64,000 bases of DNA. Origin: Orychophragmus violaceus (lineage: Eukaryota > Streptophyta > Magnoliopsida > Brassicales > Brassicaceae). The position numbers and the translations under genes are program-made. Where the stretch lies: NCBI GenBank assembly GCA_030180135.1, contig CM058237.1:35795126-35859125 (forward strand), read 5' to 3'. Below the pieces are notes generated by a model. That model worked only from the letters and a program-made list of their open reading frames with translations. It ran no database searches and was not told where the DNA came from. The first letter of the stretch is position 1; the number at the start of each line of letters is the position of its first letter. Positions 1 through 10,900 of this stretch are shown here, in pieces.

Positions 1-138
1 ATTGCTTTCTCCTAGTTTAAATCTTGACAGTTCTTGATCTATCGAGACCATAGTCTCTGTGGATGTCGATACCCTATATACTACGATTGCATATCTGTGC
101 ACTTGCAGTTAAAATAGGATTAAAACCTGACCCTATCA
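1..138 (+). repeat. 3' end of a truncated 5' LTR (element A)
   Basis: The stretch matches the end of the 3' LTR at about 6670-6800, including 'gtgcacttgcagt' and the terminal CCCTATCA. It joins directly to gag-coding sequence at 139, with no primer-binding site. Confidence 0.8.
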
Positions 139-647
139 ATAGGCAGATCAGTGATAAGGAGATTGAAGAGAAAGAAGAATTTGAAGAAGAGTATGAAGCT
201 GCGAAACGAGCGTCGACCGACACTGCCATTGACGTCGGTCGACATCCACTTTCAACAAAGATTTCGAGTTCTCGTGACGAACGGAAATCGACCGAGATCG
301 ATTGTGAGGTCGATGACAGACCGAAATCGACCAATGTCGACGGACACCAAGCGGATGTCGGTCGACATTAGCAGCGTACAAACACTGATGTTACGCAGAA
401 AGCCCCTATAGCTGGTGGGAAAGTGTATAAACCCAAGGTACCTTTTCCGAGAAACCCGAAGCAGTCTAAGTTTGAACGGTTCAAGGCCAAATACATGGAT
501 ATGCTGAGCAAGCTAACTCTCCCAATGCCATTGATGGATGCTATCAACAACAACCCAGTTTTGAAACGATGTTTGAAGCAGATGTTGACTTCTGACATGG
601 GAGATGAAGAGAGTTTGATGATGATCACTGAAGTCTGTAGTGCTTAA
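139..647 (+). pseudogene. gag C-terminal fragment, element A
   Basis: C-terminal part of an Athila-like Gag, the capsid-forming structural protein. An acidic stretch (EIEEKEEFEEEYEAAKR) is followed by a linker of repeated STD/VDI/VGRH peptides. After a stop at 369-371 the segment KVYKPKVPFPRNPKQSKFE...MLTSDMGDEES matches the end of B gag (14711 onward, 'VYKTKVPFLKNHMKSKYE'). The Gag core and N-terminus are missing because 139 abuts the LTR remnant. The repeated peptides come from the 12-bp CpG-dyad DNA motif at 211-244 and 335-367. Confidence 0.7.
211..367 (+). repeat. two CpG-dyad pairs inside the gag C-terminal linker (element A)
   Basis: Pair 1 is CGTCGACCGACA (211-222) and CGTCGGTCGACA (233-244), an inverted pair of period 22. 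Pair 2 is at 335-346 and 356-367, period 21. A related inverted pair lies at 1290-1301 and 1311-1322 in the protease-RT linker. Confidence 0.8.
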
Positions 648-653
648 TTTTAA

Positions 654-1697
654 ACAGAGTTCTCGAGAAGCAAAAGGATCCAGGAAGCGTTGTCTTGGAT
701 TGTACCATCTTCAGAGACAGATTTGAGAGGTCACTGTGTGATTTGGGTTCAAGTGTCAATCTAATGCCATATTCAGTCGCCAAGCAGATGAGAATGACAG
801 ACTTCACACCTACTAGGATTTCTTTGATTCTAGCTGATCGCTCCATGAGAATTCCTGAAGGTCTCTTAGAAGATGTACCAGTGAAGATTGGTGAATGTGT
901 TATCCCAACTGATTTCGTAGTCCTGCAGTACAATGATGAGCCTAAGGACCCTGTTATCCTAGGCAGACCATTTTTTTGCTACAGTTGGTGCAGTCATTGA
1001 TGTGAAGAGAGGAAAGATTGGACTGAATGTGGGTGATCTGGTGATGAATTTTGATATGGACAACTTGATGAGACATCCCACCATTGATGGACAGACCTTC
1101 TATGTTGATACGATTGAGAATCTGGCTGCAAAATTCTTAAATCGAATGCATTATGTCGACCGTTTTGAGAGAGCTCTAATGAGTTCTAAGCATGAGTTGG
1201 AGTTGGAAGATGAATATGCTACTGGATATTTGAGGCTAATGGACGCTACTGTGAAAGTTATGAACTTGGAAGTAGCCGATGACATCCAGTGTCGACCGAC
1301 ACCACAAGATAATCGGTCGACACCAGTTGCGCAGGATTGGAGCGAGGAAAAAGCTCCAAAGATCGAGTTGAAGCAGCTACCTGCAGGCCTAAAATATGCA
1401 TTCTTAGGTAAGAACTCCACTTATCCTGTCATTCTCAATGCTGATTTGAATAACACAGAACTCACTTTACTGCTAAGCAAGCTTAGCAAGCATCGCAAGG
1501 CTCTTGGCTATTCTCTTGATGATATTTCAGGTATCTCTCCGGATTTGTGCATGCATAGGATACACCTTGAGGATGAGAGCATGTCGTCAATTGAGAATCA
1601 GAGGCGTTTGAATCCTAACCTAAAAGAGGTTGTGAAGAAGGAAATCATGAAGCTGCTGCAAGCTGGGATCATCTATCCTATTTTAGACAGTGATTAG
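654..1697 (+). pseudogene. protease and pol N-terminal region, element A
   Basis: Retroviral-type aspartic protease followed by the stretch leading into RT. CDLGSSVNLMPYSVA carries the D-x-G active-site motif, and 'VILGRPF' is the conserved segment near its end. A run of seven T at about 971-977 shifts the frame (GRPF then FCYSWCSH) where E reads GRPFLATAGAAIDV. The second frame (1002-1697) covers the PR-RT linker up to KLLQAGIIYPILDSD, the start of RT, and then an in-frame TAG. A CpG-dyad pair lies at 1290-1322 in the linker. Confidence 0.75.
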
Positions 1698-2745
1698 GTC
1701 ATCCCGGTTCATGTGGTTCCTAAGAAGGGAGGAGTCACAGTGGTGAAGAATGAAAAGAATGATATGATTCCTACAAGGACAATCACTGGTCACAGGATGT
1801 GCATAGACTACATTTACCTGTCCCTATGGCACTTTTGCATACCGCAGAATGCCTTTCGGACTGTGTAATGCTCCTGCGACATTTCAGAGATGTATGATGT
1901 CTATCTTCACAGACATGATAGAGGATTTTATGGAGGTTTTCATGGATGATTTCTCTGTCTACGGACCATCTTACCATGCTTGTCTGGATAATCTATGCAA
2001 GGTCCTAACTCGCTGTGAGGAAAAGCACCTGGTTTTGAATTGGGAGAAATGCCATTTTATGGTCAACAATGGCATTGTACTTGGGCATAGAGTTTCTTAG
2101 GCAGGAATTGAGGTGGACAGAGCTAAAATTGAAGTGATGACAGGACTGCAAGCTCAAGATTCAGTCAAGGGAATAAGGAGTTTTCTTGGGCATGCTGGTT
2201 TTTACAGGAGATTCATTAAAGACTTCAGCAAGATAGCTAGACCACTCACCGCACTGCTCTGCAAGGATGTGAAGTTTGAGTTCACACATGAGTGTCATGC
2301 TGCAGTCAAGGAGCTGAAATAAGCCTTGATCTCGGCTCCAATTGTGCAATCACCGGACTGAAGTCTTCCTTTTGAGGTAATGTGTGATGCCAGTGACTAT
2401 GCTGTAGGAGCTGTGCCTGGGCAGAAGAAGGACATGAAACTCCATGCTATTTATAGAACCCTCGATGAAGCTCAAAGGAATTATGCAACCACTGAGAAGG
2501 AATTGTTGGCAGTTGTGTTTGCATTCGAGAAATTCCGCTCCTATCTAATTGGATCCAAGGTAGTTGTGCATACTGACCATTCCACGCTTAAGTATCTGAT
2601 GCAGAAGAAAGATGCTAAGCCAAGGCCACTAAGATGGATTTTGTTGCTCCAAGAGTTTGACATAGAGGTGAGGGACAAGAAAGGAGTAGAGAATGGTGTT
2701 GCTGACCATTTATCAAGGATTAGGATTGATGAGGACGTTCATATA
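1698..2745 (+). pseudogene. reverse transcriptase and RNase H, element A
   Basis: RT keeps MPFGLCNAPATFQRCM, the FMDD catalytic motif (MEVFMDDFSVYG) and the RSFLGHAGFYRRFIKDFSKI segment. RNase H keeps the starting Asp (VMCDASDYAVGAV), TEKELLAVVFAFEKFR, VHTDHSTLKYL and NGVADHLSR. A deletion at about 1810 joins GHRMCIDY to YGTFAYRRM. Copy B retains the intervening FLDGYSGFFQIPIHPSDK, so A has lost the first catalytic Asp of RT. Stops at about 2098, 2320 and 2359 confirm that it is dead. Confidence 0.85.
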
Positions 2746-4317
2746 GATGATTTTCTACCAGAGGAGAACATCTACAAGGTTGAGACAGGATTTCAGGCAG
2801 TTTCTGCGAGTTCACTGCCTTCTACACGGGTTGCAGAGAAGGTGTCGGTCGACACCCACTTCATGTCGGTCGACATCCGACTCGAAAAAGCGAACGATAA
2901 TCGATCAACCTCGACACCAATTGGCCGATTAGGAACAATGTCGGTCGACATCAACACTGATGTCGGTCGACACCATCTGCGATCGCAGGCTGCAATTCTC
3001 GACGACAAAGCTGACGCGTTCATAGCTGCAGTCGCCCAAGGTTCTCTCTCCACTAGACCTTGGTACTCTGAAATAGCCAACTAACTTGCTGCAGATGATG
3101 AGCCTGAAGTGTTTAAAGGCTATGCTAAGAAGAAGTTCCTTAGGGAAATCAGGCGCTATTACTGGGATGAGCCTTACTTGTACAAACACTGCTCTGATGG
3201 TATCTACAGACGTTGCATTGCTGAGTGTGAATTTGATGATGTGTTATACCACTGCCATGGTTCTGAGTATGCTGGATACTTTGCTACATTCACGACAATG
3301 TTTAAGGTTCTTCAAGCAGGCTTCTGGTGGCCTACAAAGTTCAAGGATGCTCAGTTATTCATCTCTCAGTGTGATGTGTGTCAGAGGAGGGGGAAGATCA
3401 GCAGCGACATGAGATGCCACAAAACTTCATCCTCGAGGTTGAAGTCTTTGACTGCTGGGGCATCGATTTCATGGGTCCATTCCCATCTTCCTATGGGAAC
3501 ATGTACATATTGGTTGATGTGGACTATGTGTCCAAGTGGGTTGAAGTGATTCCAAGTCCAACCAATGACTCTTCGATAGTTCTTAAGCTGTTTAAGACTA
3601 TCATCTTCCCCAGATTTGGAGTGCCTAAGATTGTGATAAGTGATGGTGGCTCTCACTTCATCAACAAGGTCTTTGAGAAGTTGCTTAAGAAGCATGGTGT
3701 TAATCATCGTGTAGCTACTCCATATCACCGTCAGACTAGTGGATGGGTTGAGGTTTCAAACCGGCAGATCAAGGAGATTCTGGAAAAGACAGTGTGGATG
3801 ATGCGTTGTGGGCCTACAGGACTGCGTTTAAGACACAACTAGGGACTACACCGTTCCATCTCCTCTATGGGAAAGCCTGTCACCTTCCAGTTGAGCTTGA
3901 GCACAAGGCTAGATGGGCTGTCAAACAAATGAACTATGACCTCAAGCCTACAGTTGAGAGACGTCTGGTACAACTCAATGAGTTAGACGAAATTCGCCAC
4001 CGTGCCTATGAGAACTCAAAGCTGTACAAGGAGCGTACAAAGGCATACCATGATAAGAAGATCATCTCACGCAAGTTTGAACCCAATGATCAGGTACTTC
4101 TCTACAAATCTCGTCTAACATTGTTTCCTGGGAAGTTGCGTTCTCGTTGGTCAGGTCCATTCACCGTTAAGGAGGCTAGACCCCACAGAGCTGTTATCTT
4201 GATGAATTCCAAAGGCGAGGAGTTCACAGTCAATGGGCAAAGGGTAAAACATTACTGGGCGAATGCTGAGATTCCAGAAGGCAACATTGTCCATCTGGAT
4301 AATCCACCCCATGCCTG
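2746..4317 (+). pseudogene. RNase H-IN linker and integrase, element A
   Basis: The linker (about 2746-3080) contains two CpG-dyad pairs. The integrase follows: an H2C2 zinc-binding region (HCHGSEYAGYF...CDVCQRRGK), then the catalytic core with DCWGIDFMGPF, VISDGGSHF and the Glu in GWVEVSN. The C-terminal part has KFEPNDQVLLYKSRLTLFPGKLRSRWSGPF and the conserved RVKHYWA. The parts lie in at least three frames, with breaks near 3080, 3420-3540 and 3790-3840. The reading ends at HLDNPPHA with a stop at 4316-4318. Integrase would insert the cDNA copy; this one cannot be made intact. Confidence 0.85.
2843..2972 (+). repeat. two CpG-dyad pairs inside the RNase H-IN linker (element A)
   Basis: TGTCGGTCGACA occurs at 2843-2854, 2864-2875, 2939-2950 and 2961-2972, giving pairs with periods 21 and 22. 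In the pol frame they read as SVDTH/SVDIR/SVDIN/DVGRH peptides. Confidence 0.85.
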
Positions 4318-4318
4318 A

Positions 4319-5623
4319 TCGCATTACGGTCAAGTTATTGACGTTAAACGAGCGCTGAGTGGGAGGCAACCCACTGTAGGTTAGTTTTCGTTTCTTTTTG
4401 AGTCTTTGTCCTTGAGTCTTTTGATTTTTCTGGTTTTTGTATGTCAGAGCCGTAAGGAACAGGTTTGCAGACATCAGTGTCGGTCGACATCACCATTGAT
4501 GTCGGTCGACACCAAACTCGAAACACGGATGGAAATCGACCACGCTTGATTACGAGTAAATCGATGTTGACCAACGGCTAATGTCGCCCGACGTAGCCTA
4601 TGTATCGGTCGACATCGACTGCGACAGAAGGTAAGATTTGTAAGTTCTCGGTTACTTATACCTTATTTCACCCGATCTCATACTACGGTTGCACTGGGGA
4701 CAGTGCAGTCTAAGTGTGTTTTATTTTGTTAGAGTCAGTCCCTTGTTTTCAGTTGTTTTCAAAATTGTTTTATTGAGTCAAAATCAGTATGAAACTATGA
4801 TTTTTCGAGGAATTTTTTCGCTTGAACAGGAACTAAGTGACCATTGGACAGACCTGCAGGATCTCTATGACTATTACAAAACCACAAATGGATCAACTTA
4901 TCGAGGACACCCATATCTAACCAGGTATTCAGAGGATCCATCACTAGCCTCATCTCTAATCTTGACTCTAATTTCTTACTTAGGGGCTTGAGATCTCTGG
5001 ATCGGATTCCTCTGATGTGCTGACACAACCTATGATCCTGTTTGAGTATGGTTCTTGATTTTCCCCTTCTTTGAAAGTAAAAAAAAATAAGGGAGATTAA
5101 AACCGAGGATAAGCTTGTAGCTTCGAAGTGGTCACGGGAGTGGTAGAGACCCCTATTACCTCCTGTGTATCCATGGAAAGATCCAAAGTACACCCCGAAT
5201 AAAAAGGGAAGAGCACTGATAAAAAAAAATGATACCCAGTGGGGAAAAATCAATTGCTAAGGGAGAAAGGGAAAAGAAAGAAATTAGAAACCGACTGTTT
5301 GGTGGTCAATACTGAATGAGTTGAGTCCATGTGTTCTCTGATCTATACTCCCTTTGTTAGATCGCACTTAATTATGTACAGAGGTTAGTGTGGTGAACTT
5401 GAATATCCTAACTTGATTGTGGAGTTTACTTGGGACAGTTTCTAAGTGTGGGGGAAGTATATTGTGGTCTTGACATCTGCAGGAAAGTTTTCAGTGGTTT
5501 ACTAAGTAAATATGAATGCGAAAGTTCCTAGGACGAAATGAGTTTCTGAGTTTTCAAACCTCTTTCTTATGCTTCAGTTCTTTCACTTGCTTGAGGGCAA
5601 GCAAGAGCTAAGTGTGGGGGAGT
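4319..5623 (+). other. 3' noncoding region of element A
   Basis: No credible gene is visible. Directly after pol there is a 6-bp hairpin (4358-4375, AGTGGG-aggcaa-CCCACT) that also follows the protease stop in E. A CpG-dyad pair lies at 4478-4511, with a further site at about 4605. The 3' ORF found in B, E and F is absent here. The last bases, AGTGTGGGGGAGT, are the polypurine tract next to the 3' LTR. Confidence 0.7.
4478..4511 (+). repeat. CpG-dyad pair, element A 3' UTR
   Basis: Two identical copies of TGTCGGTCGACA at 4478-4489 and 4500-4511, separated by 10 bp (period 22), in direct orientation. This is the same module as in the LTR and coding linkers, here in noncoding DNA. Confidence 0.85.
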
Positions 5624-6800
5624 TGATATATCATGGTTTTTCTAGGTTTTCAACCATGATATAGTTGTGTATATTGAGTCTTTAACCTGGCTTTTCGAGT
5701 CTATTGAGTCTTCTACATGTAGGCATTCGTTTGGAGCAAAGAGCGGGATTATAGGACGTTTCTGGTGATTTGTGCAAGGAGCTGAAGTTGGTGTCTCGGC
5801 CACGACTGGATGTCGACCGACACTGACTTTGATGTCGGTCGACACTGAGCGCGAGAGAATTTATACGCCGAGTTGAGACAAGTTTTGAAGAATTGCATAA
5901 AGACCCCAAAGTTTTCCCTAATTCTAATCTGACCCCAAAATGAGTTTAGGAGTTTTTAAATAGGTTTTCAGACTCATTATTCAGTTTATCTTGTTCTTAC
6001 TTTGTTCTTGATTTTGGAGATTGGGAGATTTGCTAAGAGGCTGATTCTTGCTACTTGTAACCTTGAGAGAAAAATTTCGAACCTCTTTATCTTATCTATT
6101 CAGTCTTTTGGTTTTCTATTCATGATGTGTTGGTTGATTGATAATATGTCTGAGTAGTAACCTAGTTAGATTTAGGGATTCTCAATAAGGTTTTATGCAT
6201 GTTTAGATAACTGATTTATTAGGATTCACAATCTATTTGTTCATCACCTAAGTTGTGCTTAATACTGAATTCTTGACTGATCACCTAGGGTTTAGATCTG
6301 AGATAATTGACAATAGCACGAGAGTGTGAGTTATAATCTGAATAAACTTAGTGTGAGCAATTTGACTAGATACAAAGAGATTTCGTTAGGAGAATTGTGA
6401 ACCGATAGAACCTGTTCTTAATGCTTGTTTAGAACTCTAGGATCGCAAAGAGATTTGGATCACTAGGTTGCTAGATATAGAAATAATCTAAACAAGAGTT
6501 GGATTGTTTAGCATTGTGTTTCTGGTTCTTGAACCTGTGTTTAATCTGAATCCGGTTAGTTAAGTGTTTGACATCGCATAATTTCCGAGAACTTCCTAAG
6601 TCTAGCGGCTTTCTCTTATTGAAAACACTTCCCTGTTTACTTGCTTTAGTTTACTGCTTTATTTTGATTGATTTAGCTTAACTTGAGAACATACAATCTA
6701 TCGTGTGAGCCGTGAGTCCTTGTGGATTCAATACCCTACGTACTACATTGCATAACTGTGCACTTGCAGTAGAATAGGATTTTAACTCTGAGCCCTATCA
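5624..6800 (+). repeat. 3' LTR of element A (1177 bp)
   Basis: Begins TGATATATCATGG after a G-rich polypurine tract and ends CCCTATCA, so the tips are TGATA...TATCA. It is closely related to the LTRs at 51237 and 54492. It holds an inverted CpG-dyad pair (TGTCGACCGACA 5811-5822, TGTCGGTCGACA 5833-5844). No gene is present. Confidence 0.9.
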
Positions 6801-6989
6801 GTTAGCTATAAAGAACATGCAACACACAGATCATAAGCAAACGTTATATCATAAAGCATAAGGTTCACAAGTTCCTGACACAATGGACTGACGTACGACT
6901 CAAGAAAAACATGAAAATGACTCAAGGAAACAAAAAAATAAAAGAAAAAGAAAAGAAACTACAAAACCGGATAGTCGAGGAACATCAAA
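6801..6989 (-). other. 3' noncoding tail of element B
   Basis: A-rich stretch between element A's LTR and the end of the 3' ORF. No gene is seen. Confidence 0.5.
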
Positions 6990-7430
6990 CTAGAAATCCT
7001 CAGAGCTCTCATCATCAATCCCAGTCATCGGGTCAGAGGCCTCAGAATCCTCAACATTAGCAGAAACTTAGGTGTCAGGCGTAGGAGAGCACTGACACCG
7101 GTGAGGATCGGGTCGTGGGATGCTAACTCGTAGAGTGCGTCGGCAAGAACAGCCAACAACCATGTTCCACATTTGTCGCAATGCGTCGTTGACGAACGTC
7201 TGGATCACAGGAGAAGCCATCTCAACAGGCGGGATCGTAGGCTCGGGATACACAGCAGGTACGAAGTTGTCCTATGCAGTAGTAGGTGCGGCTGAAGAAG
7301 ACGCTTCCTTGCGGAGCTTGGCTCGTGGTACAGGCTTCAGAAAGTTCTCCATACGCTGAAAAATCAGCCTCAGAACATCATCAGTAATCTTCGTGAGCTC
7401 TGGCATTGGGAGCTTAATGCACCACTCTTA

Positions 7431-8864
7431 GAGCTTGATTGGTTCTCCGCTGCCACCCGCAAACGCTACGTTTGCGGGCGGTTGCGGTTGATAGCGTTTA
7501 GAAACAATCATTACAACCGCTTTGTACCGTTTGGAATCGCTCTTTACCGCTAGAAATCAAAAGCTCCTTCCCGCAAGCGTTTGCGGTTGCGGGCGGTTGC
7601 GTTTACAAAAAAAAAATTAAAAATACGTATAAATATAAAATTTTCTATTTAAATTATTACCTATAACTATTATCATCATATCACGTATGTATAACTACTA
7701 ATATCATTATCTATAACTATCACATTCCGTATGTATCTTATTCTTTAACACTATATATTTTAAATCACATAACATACATATCATATCAAATCACCCGTAA
7801 TATCTTATTATATATATATATATATATATATCATTATATTCTACCTATTCTTTATATAATTAACCCTAAGATTTTTGCAGCCACAGAAGAATAGTCCTAA
7901 GATTTCTACGGCCACAGACGACGCTAAAGCAGTGAAATTATGGCCTCTACACAACCAGAAGATGGTCAAGAATCAAACGTAATTTTTTTTGTTTTATTAG
8001 TAGTTAAATTATTGTTTTCTTTTGATGTTGATTTTTGTTATGCTTTTCTACGTGAGTTATACAGTTTATGTTTCATGCTTATGTTTAGTACTTGTGTGTT
8101 TACTTATTTTTTGAACAGAAAATCAATTGGTCAAACGAGATGACCCGTTTCTTACTAGAACTAATAACGCTAGAGAACAAGCTTAAAGCTTTAAAAAGGA
8201 AGAATCGTTAGAAATGGTATAGCGCGAGAGATATGAATGCTCGTTAAAGAAGAATCGTATATGAAGACATGGCTGGATCTTTTTCTCACGTTTTTCTTTT
8301 GGTGTTTTTCTAACAAGAAGCTATGTTAGTGTTTTGGAATTTTTAATTTAGTTCTTAGAAAATCTATTTTGGGCTTTTTCTTTGGGAATCAGTTTTAATT
8401 TTACTTTTTCGATCTCTGTTTCTTGTTCTCCAACACGTTTAGAGGGTGCTTGATACAGTAACAAGTCTTTGGGAAAGTTAATTCACGTGGCTCCTTTTGG
8501 TCGAAATAATATGCTTGTCCTCTACAGTTGTCCTGCAACTCCTCGCCCAACTTCAGCTCTATTGTAGTGGCAACGTAGAATCTGAGATCAAACTTTCTTG
8601 AGAAATAGAATTGATTCATTTTTTCACGAGAAGCATCCCAAGCTTGATTTGATTTAACATATTATTTTTACTTTAGTATTTTCATTCAACCGCTATTAAC
8701 CGCAACCACTTGTCCACCAGTCAAGAATATTCCGCAAACACAGCCGCTTCCAATTGTTAGACCAGTCGTACAAAACGTTTACAAACGCTACTAACCACAA
8801 CCGCCCGCTTCCGCAAACTCTCGCAACCGCAACCGCAACTGTCGCGTTTGAACCAGTCGAGCCC
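7431..8864. mobile_element. PIF/Harbinger-type DNA transposon derivative
   Basis: Bounded by the 3-bp TSD TTA (7428-7430 and 8865-8867). The 15-bp terminal inverted repeats are GAGCTTGATTGGTTC and, reverse-complemented from the right end, GGGCTCGACTGGTTC (three mismatches). A TTA TSD and tips of this type are typical of PIF/Harbinger. Subterminal regions are rich in GCGGTTGCGG on one side and its complement on the other. It contains a (TA)n run at about 7811-7830 and a Myb/SANT-like ORF remnant. No transposase is recognised. Confidence 0.75.
7940..8210 (+). pseudogene. Myb/SANT-like ORF remnant in the Harbinger element
   Basis: A two-exon remnant. Exon 1 (7940-7978) reads MASTQPEDGQESN. A donor GTAATT at 7979 and an acceptor TTTTTTGAACAG ending at 8118 define a 140-bp intron. 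Exon 2 continues in frame as KINWSNEMTRFLLELITLE and breaks soon after. 'W(S/T)..MTRFLLEL' is the start of the plant Myb/SANT-like DNA-binding domain found in the accessory ORF of PIF/Harbinger elements, which helps its transposase bind DNA. Only the first helix or so remains. It could instead be a captured host Myb/SANT-like gene. Confidence 0.55.
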
Positions 8865-9945
8865 TTAATCACATTCATCAGTGAAAATCCAGTTGCGACT
8901 TGGTATCATCCAAGTCACACTCTTCAAGTGATCCTCGTCCATCCACAAGCGATCCGTACATATGGTGTAGCTGCTCGTGCCAATGCCAAAATTCCTGAAG
9001 ATCGGAGTCAACACGCTACCCACTGTCTCAAGCTTCTTCCCAGCAAATACCTTAGTCTTCAAAGTGAAGATGATTTGCGAGGACTGCACCCATGTTGAGG
9101 TTGGTGCAAGGCTCAATCTATGTCCAGATATCATCAGGGAAGATGTGGCCAATCCCAAGATAGAGCAACATAAGCTCGGACTTCCTCATCTTGCTCGGGT
9201 CCGCCTTGCACAAAATCGTGTTCTCCATGACACGTAAGATATACCTCAGGACCAGATGCCTCACTGTCGTCTATGTCATGGTGCGGTAGTATTAGATCCC
9301 ATTCCCAAAGTGTAACCAGAATGTCTGCACGTGTTCATCTGACCAATGGGAGGATAAAACGCAGTGAATGGGACTCTTCCTGAACCCGTAGATACCGCAA
9401 AGATCAGTGATGGAGATGCAATGTCTTACTCCCTTGCACATGAAAATCAGGACCCCTTCTTGTGCTCTCTTCACCGGATCATTCATGTAATAGACACACC
9501 AAGTAGCCAAGAACTGTCGGACCAGATCGGGGAAAAGATCATATTGCGTCATAGGTATGGTGCCTAAACCAATCGTCTTCAGGATCTTCTCCACATCCTC
9601 TTTGATACCCATGTTTTGAATCATCCGATAACCAATCATCCGTGTGAGCTTGAACTTTACTTCCTGCCACACATTGTAGAATATCGTGTCATACTAGTCT
9701 CACTACTCAGAGACCAGTATGTGCATGCACACCCTTTTCTCTGTCTCAGTCTTGGGAACATCCTCCCAATTACAACGCATCGGGATCCTATTTTTCTCAA
9801 TCGTAGGACAAGGAGGCATATTCTGCCCAATATGCATCAATGACAGAAGAGGAGGGGATGATTCAAGTGAACCAAAGTCTGGAGGTGGGTTAGAGCTCGA
9901 CGCCTTTGTTGTCTGCTTTTTCGATCTCTTAGCTGGAGGAGCCAT

Positions 9946-10476
9946 CTGCGATCAAAGACACAAGAACGAGCATTCTTGCAAATTAAGCCAAAGCGCAAAG
10001 ATCAACAAATGGTACCAAATCATGCTAATCATCACAAGAAACAATCTACAGCACCAAAATCATCAATAGCCCATCTCAAATTTGTCCTAATTTCAGCAAA
10101 ATCGCAAATCGCAAGGTTTCGTCGTCAAATTAGGGATTTTCGCAAAACTTGCAAATTTTTTCATGAAACCACATGGAAAAACACGAAATCCTACCACAAA
10201 CCCTGAAAATGCATGATTCCAAGAATAAAACCATCAAGAACATGGTGAATTTCAAGTTTTTATACTTAAGGGCCAAAATCGAAAAAGTGGAGATTTGAAA
10301 CACATACACTGGAGATCGAGTGAATGGTCGATAAAAGTGGAATGAGGGCGAAAATACAAGTGTTTTAGGTTTTTGAATCACCAAAAACGGTTAAGAAACG
10401 AGAAAATGGTGATTTTGGGAGAGAGGTTATGGTTTTCGCGTAAGAGAGAAGAAGAAGAAGAATTTAAAGCACTTAC
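9946..10476 (-). other. predicted intron before the 3' ORF, element B (531 bp)
   Basis: On the minus strand ACAG|GTAAGT (donor at 10476) and GATCGCAG|ATGG (acceptor at 9946) bracket the stretch immediately before the ORF's ATG. Element E has the same arrangement with a 541-bp intron. No coding potential is visible inside. Confidence 0.6.
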
Positions 10477-10493
10477 CTGTCGGGGACCTGAAT

Positions 10494-10519
10494 CGACCGA
10501 CGCCAGTGTGCATCGATTG
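10494..10519. repeat. CpG-dyad pair upstream of the 3' ORF intron, element B
   Basis: Cores CGACCG (10494) and CGATTG (10514) are 20 bp apart. They lie just 5' of the predicted splice donor on the minus strand. Confidence 0.6.
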
Positions 10520-10599
10520 ATGCAGGTTTTGCAAAACTGCATCCACCTGTGCGCATCTACCTAAGTCGATGTTTCTTCATCTCATAAATTCCCATTCTC

Positions 10600-10895
10600 A
10601 TCTTGAAATCGATGCCCCAGCAGTCAAACACCTCAACTTCCATGATGAAGTTTTGTGGCATCTCATGCTTTTTGCTGATTTTGCCTCTTCTCTGACAAGC
10701 GTCGCACTGAGACACAAACAACTGAGCATCTCTGAACATGGTAGGCCACCGAAAGCTTGCTTGAAGAACCTTAGACACCGCCTTGAACGTCGCGAAACAA
10801 CACATTCGGGACCTCAGACTCAACAATGCATCTCCTGTATATCCCATCTAAGTAGTGCTTGTACAAGTACGGTTCGTCCCAGCAGAACCTCCTTA
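10600..10895 (-). pseudogene. integrase N-terminal fragment, element B
   Basis: Minus-strand H2C2 region of Athila-like integrase (SFRWPTMFRDAQLFVSQC, CDACQRRGKISK) and the first core segment DCWGIDF. It breaks at about 10600, where A continues MGPFPSS. The rest of the catalytic core and C-terminus are deleted. The upstream half of the same domain lies beyond the solo LTR (KGYAKKKL at about 12083), so the LTR insertion split this coding region. Confidence 0.75.
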
Positions 10896-10900
10896 GCTCT

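Larger units (their letters stand above)
1..6800 (+). mobile_element. Athila-like Ty3/gypsy element A, decayed
   Basis: Ty3/gypsy element in the order LTR remnant, gag C-terminus, protease, RT, RNase H, integrase, 3' noncoding region, 3' LTR. The LTR end ...CCCTATCA occurs at 138 and at 6800. The 5' LTR is cut by the window edge. No primer-binding site follows position 138, so the 5' leader and most of gag are deleted. Several stops and frameshifts make it non-coding. The integrase and gag types and the LTR ends match elements B, E and F. Copy E carries an 18-nt tRNA-Asp primer site, typical of Athila-clade elements. The copy probably sits inside element B, whose sequence resumes at 6801, but the left junction lies outside the window. 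Confidence 0.85.
6990..9945 (-). pseudogene. Athila 3' ORF (ORF1-like family), broken
   Basis: Minus-strand ORF at the envelope-like position after pol. It starts MAPPAKRSKKQTTKAS at 9945, right after a CAG acceptor, and continues through DLFPDLVRQFLATWCVYYMND and VGSVLTPIFRNFGIG. It ends at 6990-6992 after a small serine/acidic tail. The same protein is seen in F (52391-53477) and E (42862-44369). The resemblance is to the Arabidopsis retrotransposon ORF-1 (ATHILA) family, whose function is unknown; this is from memory of the family, not a search. Several stops and a 1434-bp Harbinger insertion disrupt it. Confidence 0.65.

Noticed and set aside
7421..8875. hAT assignment with an 8-bp TSD (ACCACTCT/ATCACATT)
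   Set aside because: Only 5 of 8 bases match, while TTA with GGGCTCGACTGGTTC tips fits PIF/Harbinger exactly.
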